Positions 8,701 to 20,675 of a DNA stretch of 64,000 bases are shown here, in pieces (positions within the stretch are counted from its first letter, which is position 1; the number at the start of each line of letters is the position of its first letter). Both the position numbers and the translations under genes were made by a program. Source of the stretch: CAVTWS01 sp963738445 (GTDB lineage Bacteria; Actinomycetota; Acidimicrobiia; Acidimicrobiales; SHLQ01); NCBI GenBank assembly GCA_963738445.1, contig CAVTWS010000015.1, forward strand, positions 310,001-374,000. The letters are read 5' to 3'. The notes below the pieces were generated by a model. The model was given only the letters and a program-made list of their open reading frames with translations, was not told where the DNA came from and ran no database searches.

Positions 8701-9376
8701 CGCCACCCCGGTGTTCGACGGCGCCACCTGGGATGAAGAGGATCGCCGCGGCAAACATCCGACCATGAAGTCGATGCTGCAGCACCTCAACCCCGACGGT
8801 GTCGACGGTGAGCGGCTGGTCGGCGACGACGGCAAGGTGCAGCTGTACAACGGCCGTACCGGCGATCCCTACGACCAGCGGATCATGGTCGGCTACATGT
8901 ACATCCTGAAGCTGGCCCACCTGGTCGACGACAAGATCCATGCCCGGTCCACCGGTCCGTACTCCATGATCACCCAGCAACCTCTCGGTGGTAAGGCGCA
9001 GTTCGGTGGTCAGCGTTTCGGCGAGATGGAAGTGTGGGCGCTCGAGGCGTACGGCGCCGCCTACTGCCTGCAGGAGCTGCTCACCATCAAGTCCGACGAC
9101 GTGTCGGGGCGCGTGAAGGTCTACGAAGCCATCGTCAAGGGCGAGAACATCCCCGAGCCGGGTATTCCGGAGAGCTTCAAGGTGCTCATCAAGGAGATGC
9201 AGGCCCTGTGCCTCAACGTCGAGGTCCTCTCGACCACCGGCGAGGAGATCGAGATCCGCGAGATCGACGAGGAACACTTCCGCACGGTCGAGGAGCTGGG
9301 CATCGACCTGTCTCGCAACGAACGTGGCTCCGACGAAGAAGACGACCGCCGCACCGCGGCCCGGATGGGCCGCTGA
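5792..9376 (+). CDS. rpoB: DNA-directed RNA polymerase subunit beta
   Basis: The 1194-residue beta subunit starts at GTG 5792, behind GAGGAG (5780-5785). It holds the rifampicin region near residues 410-440 (SQLSQFMDQVNPLSGLTHRR, then LSALGPGGLSRERAG); the residues usually changed in resistant strains (Asp, His and Ser in this stretch) are wild type. The catalytic-centre segment RHGNKGVISKI and the C-terminal PLGGKAQFGGQRFGEMEVWA anchor that packs on beta-prime are intact. It is co-transcribed with rpoC. The last codons are duplicated after the stop (see the repeat at 9358). Confidence 0.98.
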   Translation: MSARAIVRDRYSFANLDEILDLPDLIAIQRESFQWLLEDGLAETFRDISPIRDFQDRLQLELEFDPNDEDLKPPPKYTVEECKSRDMTYSAPIFVRARFMNSDTGEIKEQTVFMGEFPMMTEKGTFIINGTERVVVSQLVRSPGVIFQPGERYRLRNLSKHQLVTGTVHPYRGEWIEFDVEQKPGKDVTAGARVARKRRLSMFVLLRALGYDEENYPGLIDRFVNHFDFLEGQWEKDRDLSPTQDEALVEIYKRARPGEPPTLESARAYFRNAFFESRRYDLSRVGRYKLNRKLGPEIDKLGTLLGVDLERPDPNQPVLLQSEVLAACSYLLHLAKGEPGYRLDDQDHFANRRIRSVGELIQNQIRIGLSRMERVVRERMTTQDVEAITPQTLINIRPVAAAIKEFFGTSQLSQFMDQVNPLSGLTHRRRLSALGPGGLSRERAGFEVRDVHFSHYGRMCPIETPEGPNIGLIGALATFGRVNRFGFIESPYRIVKDGKVTKEIIYLAADEEEEYVVAQANTPIDSEGTFKAERVLVRRSPQAASLHDLRLQLEQDVFFGATTEISFVPPSEVQLMDVSPRQLVSVATALIPFLEHDDANRALMGANMQRQAVPLVTAEAPYVGTGIEIRAARDAADMLMAEDDGTVVDVDGRLITVDYTSLGRKSYRMLKFERSNQDTCINQKARVVEGQRVTTGQLLADGPSTDNGELALGKNLLVAFMTWEGYNFEDAIILSERLVRDDVLTSIHIHEHEVDARDTKLGAEEITRDIPNLSDEILADLDERGIVRIGAEVGPGDVLVGKVTPKGETELTPEERLLRAIFGEKAREVRDTSLKVPHGESGKVIDVKVFTRDSGDDLPPGVNQLVRVYVAQKRKISVGDKLAGRHGNKGVISKILKIEDMPHLEDGTPVDVILNPLGVPSRMNVGQVLEAHLGYCARWGWEYEGSTVGAPPMRGTEMKTRPNTVPATLIATPVFDGATWDEEDRRGKHPTMKSMLQHLNPDGVDGERLVGDDGKVQLYNGRTGDPYDQRIMVGYMYILKLAHLVDDKIHARSTGPYSMITQQPLGGKAQFGGQRFGEMEVWALEAYGAAYCLQELLTIKSDDVSGRVKVYEAIVKGENIPEPGIPESFKVLIKEMQALCLNVEVLSTTGEEIEIREIDEEHFRTVEELGIDLSRNERGSDEEDDRRTAARMGR

Positions 9377-9434
9377 TCAACCCGGTGGCCCGGATGGGCC
9401 GCTGATCAACCCGGTGGCCCGGATGGGCCGCTGA
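9358..9434 (+). repeat. 29-bp tandem duplication of the rpoB 3' end, then a CA-rich tract
   Basis: The last 19 bp of rpoB, coding ARMGR-stop, are followed by two exact 29-bp units (9377-9405 and 9406-9434) that each repeat ggcccggatgggccgctga. The gene ends at the first stop. An A/C-only stretch rich in CA and CCA (9435-9478) follows, then the rpoC Shine-Dalgarno. Confidence 0.9.
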
Positions 9435-9552
9435 ACTTCACACACCCACACAACGCACACACACACCACCACCACCACTCGGGCGGAGGCGGGACAGGGG
9501 TCCCGCATCGGCCAACGGATCGGGGTCGGGGCCTCGGTCGTGAAAGGAAGCG

Positions 9553-13524
<3,972 letters not shown>

Positions 13525-13538
13525 TCCGACGATCCAAC

Positions 13539-13584
13539 GCCGAAGGCCGGCCCTCCCTCGTGGGGGCCGGCCTTCGGCCGTTTT
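13539..13584 (+). terminator. Intrinsic terminator of rpoBC
   Basis: A perfect 15-bp stem, GCCGAAGGCCGGCCC with GGGCCGGCCTTCGGC, surrounds a 10-nt loop and is followed by CGTTTT. This is the clearest intrinsic terminator in the window. It separates rpoC from the glycan island. Confidence 0.9.
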
Positions 13585-13599
13585 CAGGATGCGGTCAGC

Positions 13600-14253
13600 T
13601 CAGGTCCAGAGCGGCTGGTCGATCTCGAAGCCGACCGGTGCCCCCCACTGGTTGCGATAGCTGACCTCGTGCACCGGGCGCCGGGGGGCGACACCCCATC
13701 GGCCGGTGGGGTACCCGAAGGTGACGCACGCGGCCATGTTCCAGCCCTCCTCGGGTGGCACGCCGAGTACAGCCAGCACCTCGGCCCCCCGGAACGCCAA
13801 CACGCTCGTCAACGACGTGCCGATGCCCTCTCCTCGCGCCGCGAGCTGGGCGCTCCAGATGGCGGGGAAGATGGAGCCCCCCGAGCCGTCGTGCTGGGCG
13901 AAACCGAACAAGAGCAGCGGGTACGTGGCGAAGTTGTCGGCCAGCCAATCGGCGGAACGCTTGACCTTGAAGAACGACTGCGACTCGGGGTCGTCGGGGT
14001 CCGCAGCCGCCGCGTCGAGCCGGGGCTTGTAGTAAGTGGTCCAGAGATCGTCGAGGGATGCCCGATAGAGCGGCGCCAGGGCGGTCTTGATCGACGGGTC
14101 GTCGACGAGCAGAAACCGCCAGTTCTGGGAGTTTCCTCCGCTCGGCGCGCGGATCGCGGCGTCGAGGATGCGTCGTTGGGCATCGTCGGGGATCGGGTCG
14201 GGTCGGACCCGACGCATGGCCCGGGTCGTGTAGAGAGCTTCGGTGATGTCCAT
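13600..14253 (-). CDS. Nitroreductase family protein
   Basis: The 217-residue product opens with the family pattern TTRAMRRVRPDPIP and IRAPSGGNSQNWRFLLVDD, which contacts FMN. Such enzymes are FMN-dependent NAD(P)H oxidoreductases acting on nitro compounds, quinones or flavins; the real substrate is not visible. ATG 14253 starts the family homology; the much longer open frame upstream has no family features. It faces rpoC across the terminator and is divergent from the next gene. Confidence 0.85.
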   Translation of the reverse strand: MDITEALYTTRAMRRVRPDPIPDDAQRRILDAAIRAPSGGNSQNWRFLLVDDPSIKTALAPLYRASLDDLWTTYYKPRLDAAAADPDDPESQSFFKVKRSADWLADNFATYPLLLFGFAQHDGSGGSIFPAIWSAQLAARGEGIGTSLTSVLAFRGAEVLAVLGVPPEEGWNMAACVTFGYPTGRWGVAPRRPVHEVSYRNQWGAPVGFEIDQPLWT

Positions 14254-14349
14254 CGGCAGCGAGCCTGCCACACGACGGGGGGCTCGGGCACGGTCACGTT
14301 CGCCCGAAGCAGGTCCGGTCGGCCCATCCGGACACCCGCGGTCACTCGT

Positions 14350-14355
14350 TACCGT
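14350..14355 (+). promoter_or_regulatory. -10 box for a leaderless transcript
   Basis: TACCGT ends 6 nt before GTG 14362, with no Shine-Dalgarno in between. This supports both the start codon and an independent promoter for the first plus-strand genes of the island. Confidence 0.45.
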
Positions 14356-14361
14356 CGCCTC

Positions 14362-15861
14362 GTGCCCCGCTCGCCGATCCGATTCCTCTCGGAGACACCG
14401 CGGACCAGTCGCGTGCTGGCTCCCGTGGCGGCGGTCGCCGCGATCGCCGCGTGGACGTGGCATGCCGTGGCGGACCGTCCCATCGGAGGGGTGTCCGTCG
14501 GACTTTGGTGCCTCACGCTGGCCGCGGAGCTGGTCGTCGTGCTCCGGTTGGTCGTCGACGCCACCGGATCGGGCCCGATCCCGCCGCTGCCGGGTGCCCA
14601 GTGGCGGAGCGCCGTCCGTACCGACCTCGGTGACAGGTCGGTCGTCCGTACCGACCTCGGCGACTGTTCGGTCGTCCGTACCGACACCCGCGACACGTCG
14701 GTGTGGCTCGCGGTGACCCGCTTCGGTCGTTCGGACATCCTCGCCGCAGTCGTCGACGCCGGTGCCGTCGGATCGATAACCGTCCTCGATTTCACCGACG
14801 ATCCGGGAGTCGAGCTCACGGTTCGTGACCTCGGGGTCGGCTACCGGTCGGTGGCGAACGCAACGGCGGAACGGGTGCTCGACCGACTGCTCGCCGCCGA
14901 ATCCGAGATCGTCGTCATCGTCCCCGACCCGGGGTACCTCGATGTCGGGGGGGTCGAACGGGCGGAGCGCCTCATCCGTGCCGGCACCTGCGACGCCGTG
15001 GCCCTTCCGTCGTCTGGCTCCGGCGGCCCACGGCGCCTCGATCCGGGGGCCGTGGTGGTGTTCCGGCGGATGGCGGCGATCGAGGCCGGCGGGTTGGGCG
15101 GATTGATCGGCGGTCCCCTCGCTCTCCACCTCCAGCGACGCGGTCGAATCGTCGGCGCAGCGCCCGCGCGTACGGGTTCCGAAGCCGCCGAGCTCGCCCC
15201 CGTTCTCCGCCTCGCATCAGAAGGCCGGGCGATCCGCCAGCGTGCCTCGTGGGCGCTGCCGGGCGCCCGGCGCATCTCGACGCGGCACTGCCCCGGCCTT
15301 CGCCGTGCCCATTGTGGAGCGCTCCTCGACGCCCTCGTGCCCGCCGTGGCGATGGTGGTGATCCTGATCCCCTGCTTCGCCGCGGTCGGGGTCGTGCCGG
15401 TTCGGGCCGATCTGTCCGAGTTGACGCTGGCGCTGGCGGGCGCCGCCGGTGCGGCGCACTGCCTCACGACGCGCCGCGGAGCGGAGCTGGGATCGCCGGT
15501 TGTGAGGGCGGCCTTGACCGCCATCCTCGGCTCCGGAGCGACACGAAACGAGTCGGCGCTCCGCGACCACGCCCGGATGGCGAGCCGAACCGTCGTCGCC
15601 GCCGAGCTCGGGGCCGGGTTGGTCATGCTCAGTCGGCTGATCTCCGGGCCAGGCGTGGGCCAGCAGCTCCTGCCGTACGGGGTGCTTGCCCTCGTCATCG
15701 CGTGGAGCGCCTGGCGTCAGCTGCGGCTCATCGACATCGTGCCCCGCCCACCGGTGGATCGGGCGTTGCACGACTGGGCGCAGACGATCCCGCCGAGCAC
15801 TCGAGCCGGCTCCCGCCATGCGGGACGACAGAACGCCCTGAGGACCGCCCGGTCATGCTGA
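14362..15861 (+). CDS. Polytopic membrane protein with a degenerate glycosyltransferase-like domain
   Basis: The 499-residue protein has two N-terminal membrane helices (residues 14-65), a soluble domain of about 250 residues and four C-terminal helices (from about 330). The soluble part contains a Rossmann-like stretch (EIVVIVPDPGYLDVGGVERA) that sits where GT2 enzymes carry their D-x-D donor site, but the acidic pair is not convincing. This topology resembles cellulose-synthase-like transferases. I cannot assign a substrate, and it may be a catalytically dead relative. A 3 x 10-residue repeat lies at the start of the soluble domain. It overlaps the next gene by 7 nt, so they are co-translated. 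Confidence 0.6.
   Translation: MPRSPIRFLSETPRTSRVLAPVAAVAAIAAWTWHAVADRPIGGVSVGLWCLTLAAELVVVLRLVVDATGSGPIPPLPGAQWRSAVRTDLGDRSVVRTDLGDCSVVRTDTRDTSVWLAVTRFGRSDILAAVVDAGAVGSITVLDFTDDPGVELTVRDLGVGYRSVANATAERVLDRLLAAESEIVVIVPDPGYLDVGGVERAERLIRAGTCDAVALPSSGSGGPRRLDPGAVVVFRRMAAIEAGGLGGLIGGPLALHLQRRGRIVGAAPARTGSEAAELAPVLRLASEGRAIRQRASWALPGARRISTRHCPGLRRAHCGALLDALVPAVAMVVILIPCFAAVGVVPVRADLSELTLALAGAAGAAHCLTTRRGAELGSPVVRAALTAILGSGATRNESALRDHARMASRTVVAAELGAGLVMLSRLISGPGVGQQLLPYGVLALVIAWSAWRQLRLIDIVPRPPVDRALHDWAQTIPPSTRAGSRHAGRQNALRTARSC
14614..14703 (+). repeat. Three tandem 30-bp units
   Basis: Three in-frame copies encode VRTDLGDRSV, VRTDLGDCSV and VRTDTRDTSV. Copies 1 and 2 differ at few bases and copy 3 is more diverged, which suggests expansion by slippage within the coding sequence. 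Confidence 0.85.
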
Positions 15862-16535
15862 TCCTCACCGTCGCCGGAGCCGTGGCCCTGGCGGTGACCG
15901 TGCACTGGGCCATCATGAAGGTCGGCTCGGTGCTTCGCCGCCGCGTCGACCGGTCGCCGGAGCCGCAGCACCGACCGCCGGACCTGGACTCGCTCCTCGA
16001 ACTGGCCGAGGTCGTGGCCGGCGCCGTACATGGGGCCGGCGGGTGTGGGGCGATCCGAGCCCTCATCTCGGTGGACTCCGCTCGTGCCCCGTCTCGCACG
16101 TTGGAAGTCGTGATCGATCTCGACCGGTCCCGACCGACCGTCATGCCCGTCGCGAACCCGGTCATCGAAGGTCGGGCCCGCGACCCAGCTACGGCTCCGA
16201 CCTCGTTGATCGACTCCGCGTTCGACGCGCTGCAGGTCACTGGCCCGCCCCCAGGGGAGCAAGGTCAACGCAGCTCGATCTCGCCGGGGCCGACCTGTGC
16301 TGCTCTCGTCGATCGGCTGAGCGCACGGCTCCTCGACGGGACGGCCGCCACCGTGACCCTGGGAACCGTGGTTGCCGTGACCGGTGGCGAGGACTGGCGA
16401 GCCCTGGTACTGACGGTGACGCTGAACCGGTCGGGCCTCGTGCACGCGGCGGCCGCCGAGCGACCCTTGCGACCCCGGGCCGGGTGCGGGGCATCGGGAC
16501 GGAGCGCCGAATATTTTGGTGCGATCGCCTCATGA
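15855..16535 (+). CDS. Membrane-anchored protein of unknown function
   Basis: I do not recognise this 226-residue protein. It has one N-terminal membrane helix (MLILTVAGAVALAVTVHWAI) followed by a basic stretch, then a soluble domain of about 180 residues with little charge patterning. The ATG overlaps the end of the preceding gene. Translational coupling and shared orientation with its neighbours suggest it partners the GT-like membrane protein. The last 25 residues are low in hydrophobic content, so a further small frameshift near the end cannot be ruled out. Confidence 0.55.
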   Translation: MLILTVAGAVALAVTVHWAIMKVGSVLRRRVDRSPEPQHRPPDLDSLLELAEVVAGAVHGAGGCGAIRALISVDSARAPSRTLEVVIDLDRSRPTVMPVANPVIEGRARDPATAPTSLIDSAFDALQVTGPPPGEQGQRSSISPGPTCAALVDRLSARLLDGTAATVTLGTVVAVTGGEDWRALVLTVTLNRSGLVHAAAAERPLRPRAGCGASGRSAEYFGAIAS

Positions 16536-16566
16536 CGAAGCGGCTGACGACTGCGAGCCTGTCGTG

Positions 16567-17430
16567 ATGCGTCACCGCCTGCGCCATCTTGGTGCTCCGC
16601 CGCTCCTCGTCGCAGCGGTGGCTGTCGCGACCTTGCTGGCCTCACCCGAGGCGGCCTTTGCGGCACCCTTCGATTGCCAGATCGGCGACCTGTCTCCGAC
16701 GGAGCTCGACGTCGGTGCGGTGGCCTCGTGGCCCGGCCCACTGGATGTCGGTGTGGCCACGACCCTGTCGCTCGAGATCGACCTGGGATCCGGCATCGCC
16801 ACGATCCCCGGTCTGCGGGGCCAGGTCACCGAGGTCGTCGTGACGATGACCGAACCGGGGCTGGAGTTCACCGGGGGGACTGCGCAACTCGGACGGACGG
16901 AGAGTCTGCAGGAAGTCACTGTCGAGGCCTCGGAGGATGCGGTCACGCTGACTCTGACGGAGCCGGTCACCATCTCCGGTGAGAGGCCGTTGCCCCGAAT
17001 CGTGGCCGAACTCACCGCAATCCCGATCGAGGTCGGTGAGCTGTCGATCGACACCGGTGACCTGACCGCGACGTACATGCTGCTGGCCGATGGTGTGGAC
17101 GATCCGTACCCGACCGAATGCGCGACGTCCGACCCCGTACCGATCGTGATCGCGACCGTCGGCGGCGACGAGGCCGACGACGGTGACGCTCCTGACGAGG
17201 GCTCAGTCGACGATGAGGGCCCGGTCGGATCGAGTGGGACACCGTCCACGACCGTGCCCACCGAGGTCCTGGGGGAGACCGAGACGCTGCCCCACACCGG
17301 TCCGCCCATGGTCGTGTGGGTGTGCCTGATTCTCGGCCTGGTCGTCCTCGACCTCGGCTGGGCGCTGCGCTCGGCGGCACGCCCGGACGGTCAGAGGGCG
17401 CGCCATTCCCTCTTCCCGCGCCGCTGGTGA
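16567..17430 (+). CDS. Secreted protein with LPxTG-like anchor
   Basis: This 287-residue protein starts at ATG 16567 with a classic signal peptide: a basic start, a hydrophobic core (PPLLVAAVAVATLLA) and a probable AFA-APF cleavage site. The mature part is a beta-rich region of about 170 residues, then an acidic linker. It ends with LPHTG, a hydrophobic helix and a basic tail, the layout of a sortase sorting signal. No sortase gene is in the window, so anchoring to peptidoglycan is inferred; the helix could simply be a membrane anchor. An alternative TTG start at 16516 would spoil the signal peptide. Confidence 0.7.
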   Translation: MRHRLRHLGAPPLLVAAVAVATLLASPEAAFAAPFDCQIGDLSPTELDVGAVASWPGPLDVGVATTLSLEIDLGSGIATIPGLRGQVTEVVVTMTEPGLEFTGGTAQLGRTESLQEVTVEASEDAVTLTLTEPVTISGERPLPRIVAELTAIPIEVGELSIDTGDLTATYMLLADGVDDPYPTECATSDPVPIVIATVGGDEADDGDAPDEGSVDDEGPVGSSGTPSTTVPTEVLGETETLPHTGPPMVVWVCLILGLVVLDLGWALRSAARPDGQRARHSLFPRRW

Positions 17431-17544
17431 CCGATAGGATCAGCGCCGGTCCGGCTGGTCCCGGCGGCTCCGGCTCTGCCCTTCCGATCACGTTCGCCGG
17501 GCGGGAACCGGTGATCGTGGCCCTACCCGTTCCGAAGAGGTGAC

Positions 17545-18729
17545 ATGCCGGCTCCCCGCCCTCAGCTCCTGGTGTTGACACCGTCGGCCGACCTCTACGG
17601 ATCGGACCGGGCGTTGCTGTTGGCGCTGCCGGAGATCCTGCAGGCGAATGACGTGGTGTTGGTGTCCGCGGTCGACGGGCCGATGCTCGGACAGGCCCGC
17701 GCCATGGGTGCTGAGGTTCACGTCAGTCCCGACTGGGCGCTGCGACGGCGCGGCTTGCGGCTCGTCGCCCTGCCGGCGACCACGGTTCGCGTGGTTCGTT
17801 CACTGGCCCTGATCCGGCGGCTGAGTCGTCGGCACCCCTTCGATCTCGTCTACGCCAACACCGTGGCCAACGCCATGCTGCCCCTGGTCGGCCGTGTCGC
17901 CCAGGCTCCGGTCGTCGTCCACGTGCGTGAGGTGCCTCGGGATCGCGGTGGCCTGGCCCGGGTGTTGTTCGGCGTGGTGGATCGGGTGGCGTTCCGGGTG
18001 CTGTGCAACTCGGAATTCACGGCGTCGCTCGTCACGGCGCTCGTGCCGGATCTCGAGGATCGGGTGCGAGTCGTGCCCGACGGGGTCGAACCTCTGGACG
18101 CGATCGAGCCCGGGGCCGACGACGGCGTGCTCGACGTCGTGTGCGTGGGTCGCATCCACCCCAAGAAGGGGCAGTCCGTGCTCATCGAAGCGGCTCGGCT
18201 CGCCCGTCTTCGGGGGCACTCGTGGCGGTTGCACTTCTGGGGCGATGCGTTGCCGGAGCATCACGAGCTCGAGCGCGAGTTGCACCGCGCCATCTCGGAC
18301 GGCGGTTTGACCGACACGACCACCTGGCACGGATACGACGCCGACACGCGGCGCTTGTACGAGGGCATGGACGTTGCCGTCGTGCCTTCCGTGCTTCCCG
18401 AGGAGTTCTCACTGGTCACGGCGGAGGCGCAGGTAGTCGGCCTGCCGGTGGTCGCCACCGGGCCGGGCGGCCCCTCCGACATCCTGATCGACGGGGGAAC
18501 GGGCCACATCGTCCCTCCGGAGGACGCCGAGGCGCTCTTTGCTGCGATCGCCGACCTCGAGGACGCGTCCCGCCGCCGGACCTTCGGGCAGGCAGGTCGG
18601 GAGCGGACCCTGCAACTCTTCACGATCCAGCGTTACGCGCCCGCGGTGGCCGCCGAGCTCGCGGATGCGCTCGCCATGGCGCGAGCGGACGGGCGCGGTC
18701 CTCGACCCGGTACACCAGGACAACCGTGA
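17545..18729 (+). CDS. Glycosyltransferase family 4 protein
   Basis: The 394-residue protein has two Rossmann domains of GT-B type. The C-terminal one carries VVCVGRIHPKKGQSVLIEAA and the donor-sugar EX7E-type motif EEFSLVTAEAQ followed by GLPVVATGPGG. GT4 enzymes transfer a sugar from a nucleotide donor with retention. ATG 17545 has AGAGGTGAC upstream. It ends in a 2-4 nt overlap with the flippase reading frame, so both belong to one operon. A weak -10 (TAGGAT, 17435-17440) lies about 100 nt upstream. The sugar cannot be read from sequence. Confidence 0.88.
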   Translation: MPAPRPQLLVLTPSADLYGSDRALLLALPEILQANDVVLVSAVDGPMLGQARAMGAEVHVSPDWALRRRGLRLVALPATTVRVVRSLALIRRLSRRHPFDLVYANTVANAMLPLVGRVAQAPVVVHVREVPRDRGGLARVLFGVVDRVAFRVLCNSEFTASLVTALVPDLEDRVRVVPDGVEPLDAIEPGADDGVLDVVCVGRIHPKKGQSVLIEAARLARLRGHSWRLHFWGDALPEHHELERELHRAISDGGLTDTTTWHGYDADTRRLYEGMDVAVVPSVLPEEFSLVTAEAQVVGLPVVATGPGGPSDILIDGGTGHIVPPEDAEALFAAIADLEDASRRRTFGQAGRERTLQLFTIQRYAPAVAAELADALAMARADGRGPRPGTPGQP

Positions 18730-18731
18730 CC

Positions 18732-20675
18732 ATGGCCGCCCGCAATGTTGGCGGGACCGATCCTGACGGAGACCTCCGGGTACCCGGCGACGGCGAGGCC
18801 ACGACCGCGGCGCGCGGTTCAGCCCTGTATTTCGTCGGCACGCTGCTCGGCGCCCTGGCCAACTTCGTGATGCTCGCTGTCGTGCAACGGCACTACGGCA
18901 AGGAGGTCTTCGGCGTCTTCTCCGGAGTCACTGCACTCTTCTTGATCCTGGCCATGGTGGCGAGGCTGGGCGCCGACACCGGCATCACCTGGTTCGTGGC
19001 CCGTCTCGTCAGCCAGAAGCGGTCGCGGGAGACCCCGACCGCCGTGTCGGTCGCCACCATTCCGGTCGTGGTGCTGTCCCTCCTGGTGACCGCCGCAGTG
19101 TGGGTGTTCGCCGGATCCATCGCCGGGTGGCTGACCAAGCCGCCCGAACATGATGAGTTCACGATGATGCTTCGCGTCCTCGTCATCGGCCTCCCGATCG
19201 CGACGGCGGGCGAAGTGCTGATGGGGGCGACGCGCGGTCTGGGCTCGATGAAACCGACGGTCCTCGGCAACCAGATCGGACGCCAGGTGGGCCAGTTCCT
19301 CCTCGTCCTCGGGGCCATCTCGCTCTCGGACGACCTGCGCTTGCTGGCGGCGGCGTGGACCCTCCCCTACCTTGCTGCGCTCGTCTATCCGACGATCTGG
19401 CTGCGACGGAAGCTGCACGATGCCGTCACCCCGGGTGACACGCCTTGGCGCCCGTTCTGGTCCTACTGCGGACCGCAGGCGGCCAACTCGACGGCCCAGA
19501 TCGGCCTGGAGAAGTTCGACATCCTGGCGATCAGCTCGTTGGTGGGTGCGGCCGGAGCCGCCGAGTACAGCGCCGCGAACCGGTTGGCACACGTGGTCGT
19601 GCTCGGTTGGTACGCCATCAACACGGCCCACGGTCCGCTGTGGGCGCGCATGTTCGAGGAACGCCGCGATCACGAGGTGTCCGGGAATGCCCGAACGGCG
19701 AGCATCTGGTCGGTCCTCTTCGTCGGCCCACTGCTGTGGTCGTTCCTGTTCTTCGGCCGGGGCTGGCTGGGGCTGATCGGTTCGGACGTCACCGACGGCG
19801 CGAAACCCCTGGGTGTGCTCGCCGCGACCTTGCTGCTGGCGTTGTTGATCGGCCCCAGCGAGAACCTGTTGCTCATGATGGGCGGCAGTGGGCGTTCGTT
19901 CCTGAACAACGCACTCGCCCTCTCCGTCAACGTCGCCTTGAACCTGCTGCTGATACCGAGGCACGGCACGATGGGCGCGGCGGTGGCCTGGATGGCCGCG
20001 CTCCTGACAGTCCGCGGCCTGGCAACTCGCCAGGTATGGTCAGAACGCCGAGTCCTGGTGGTCGGACCGAGCCTGGTCGAGGCCTGGTTGGTGGTCGCCG
20101 TGGTCGGCTGCGTGACCGGGGTTGTGGCGCGGACGCTGGTGGGCGGCTCGTTCGCCGGGCTCGTGCTCTCCGGCATCGCCACCTTCGCCGCGCTGTTGCC
20201 GATCGTGTGGATTCGGCGCGATTCGTACGGCGTCGACCACATGGCGGCCAGCCTTCTGCGCCGCCGCGCCCACCGCGAGGCTGTCGCCGAGGGCCCCCGC
20301 GACGAGTCGGCGCCGGAGTCTTGCCAGACGCCGTCCGAGTTGCCGTCGCCGTTCCCTTCGCTCGTCGGTCCCCACCTGGAGCTTCGTCTCCGGAGCCGCA
20401 CGGTCATTCGCCACCCGTTGACCAGCGACCGCGTGCAGCTCCTCACCGACGCAGTCCCGGTCGCCGGTTGGAAGGGGCGGGTCGTGCGGGGGGCCATCGA
20501 GCGGGTGGTCACCGTCGCACCTCAACAGCTCACGAGACTGCCCTGGTTCGAGCTGCATCCCAATGCGCCCCTGCCGATCGAGCCCAGCCGAATCCGCCCC
20601 CTTCTGGCCGCGGCGTTGACCTTCGTGCCCGAGCGGGAGGTCGACGGTGTGCTGTGGCTTCTCCCCCCGCGGTGA
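18732..20675 (+). CDS. Polysaccharide flippase (Wzx/MATE-like), fused towards a kinase-like domain
   Basis: From ATG 18732 the first 500 residues form a polytopic membrane protein with about 12-14 helices of the polysaccharide-transporter/MurJ superfamily (FVMLAVVQRHYGKEVFGVFS; IGLEKFDILAISSLVGAAGA). It would flip lipid-linked saccharide across the plasma membrane. The same frame then runs another 147 residues with no stop, through a soluble segment that continues, in the next frame, into a kinase-like domain. One C fewer in the run 20663-20668 would make a single protein of about 865 residues. Without that change the protein ends at 20675. Confidence 0.8.
   Translation: MAARNVGGTDPDGDLRVPGDGEATTAARGSALYFVGTLLGALANFVMLAVVQRHYGKEVFGVFSGVTALFLILAMVARLGADTGITWFVARLVSQKRSRETPTAVSVATIPVVVLSLLVTAAVWVFAGSIAGWLTKPPEHDEFTMMLRVLVIGLPIATAGEVLMGATRGLGSMKPTVLGNQIGRQVGQFLLVLGAISLSDDLRLLAAAWTLPYLAALVYPTIWLRRKLHDAVTPGDTPWRPFWSYCGPQAANSTAQIGLEKFDILAISSLVGAAGAAEYSAANRLAHVVVLGWYAINTAHGPLWARMFEERRDHEVSGNARTASIWSVLFVGPLLWSFLFFGRGWLGLIGSDVTDGAKPLGVLAATLLLALLIGPSENLLLMMGGSGRSFLNNALALSVNVALNLLLIPRHGTMGAAVAWMAALLTVRGLATRQVWSERRVLVVGPSLVEAWLVVAVVGCVTGVVARTLVGGSFAGLVLSGIATFAALLPIVWIRRDSYGVDHMAASLLRRRAHREAVAEGPRDESAPESCQTPSELPSPFPSLVGPHLELRLRSRTVIRHPLTSDRVQLLTDAVPVAGWKGRVVRGAIERVVTVAPQQLTRLPWFELHPNAPLPIEPSRIRPLLAAALTFVPEREVDGVLWLLPPR

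Noticed and set aside
6782..9277. Long minus-strand frames opposite rpoB and rpoC
   Set aside because: They have no recognisable domains and exist because stop codons are rare on the opposite strand of these genes.
14254..15129. N-terminal extension of the nitroreductase by 292 residues
   Set aside because: The upstream frame has no nitroreductase features and overlaps the GT-like gene on the other strand; MDITEALYTTRAMRR is a normal start.
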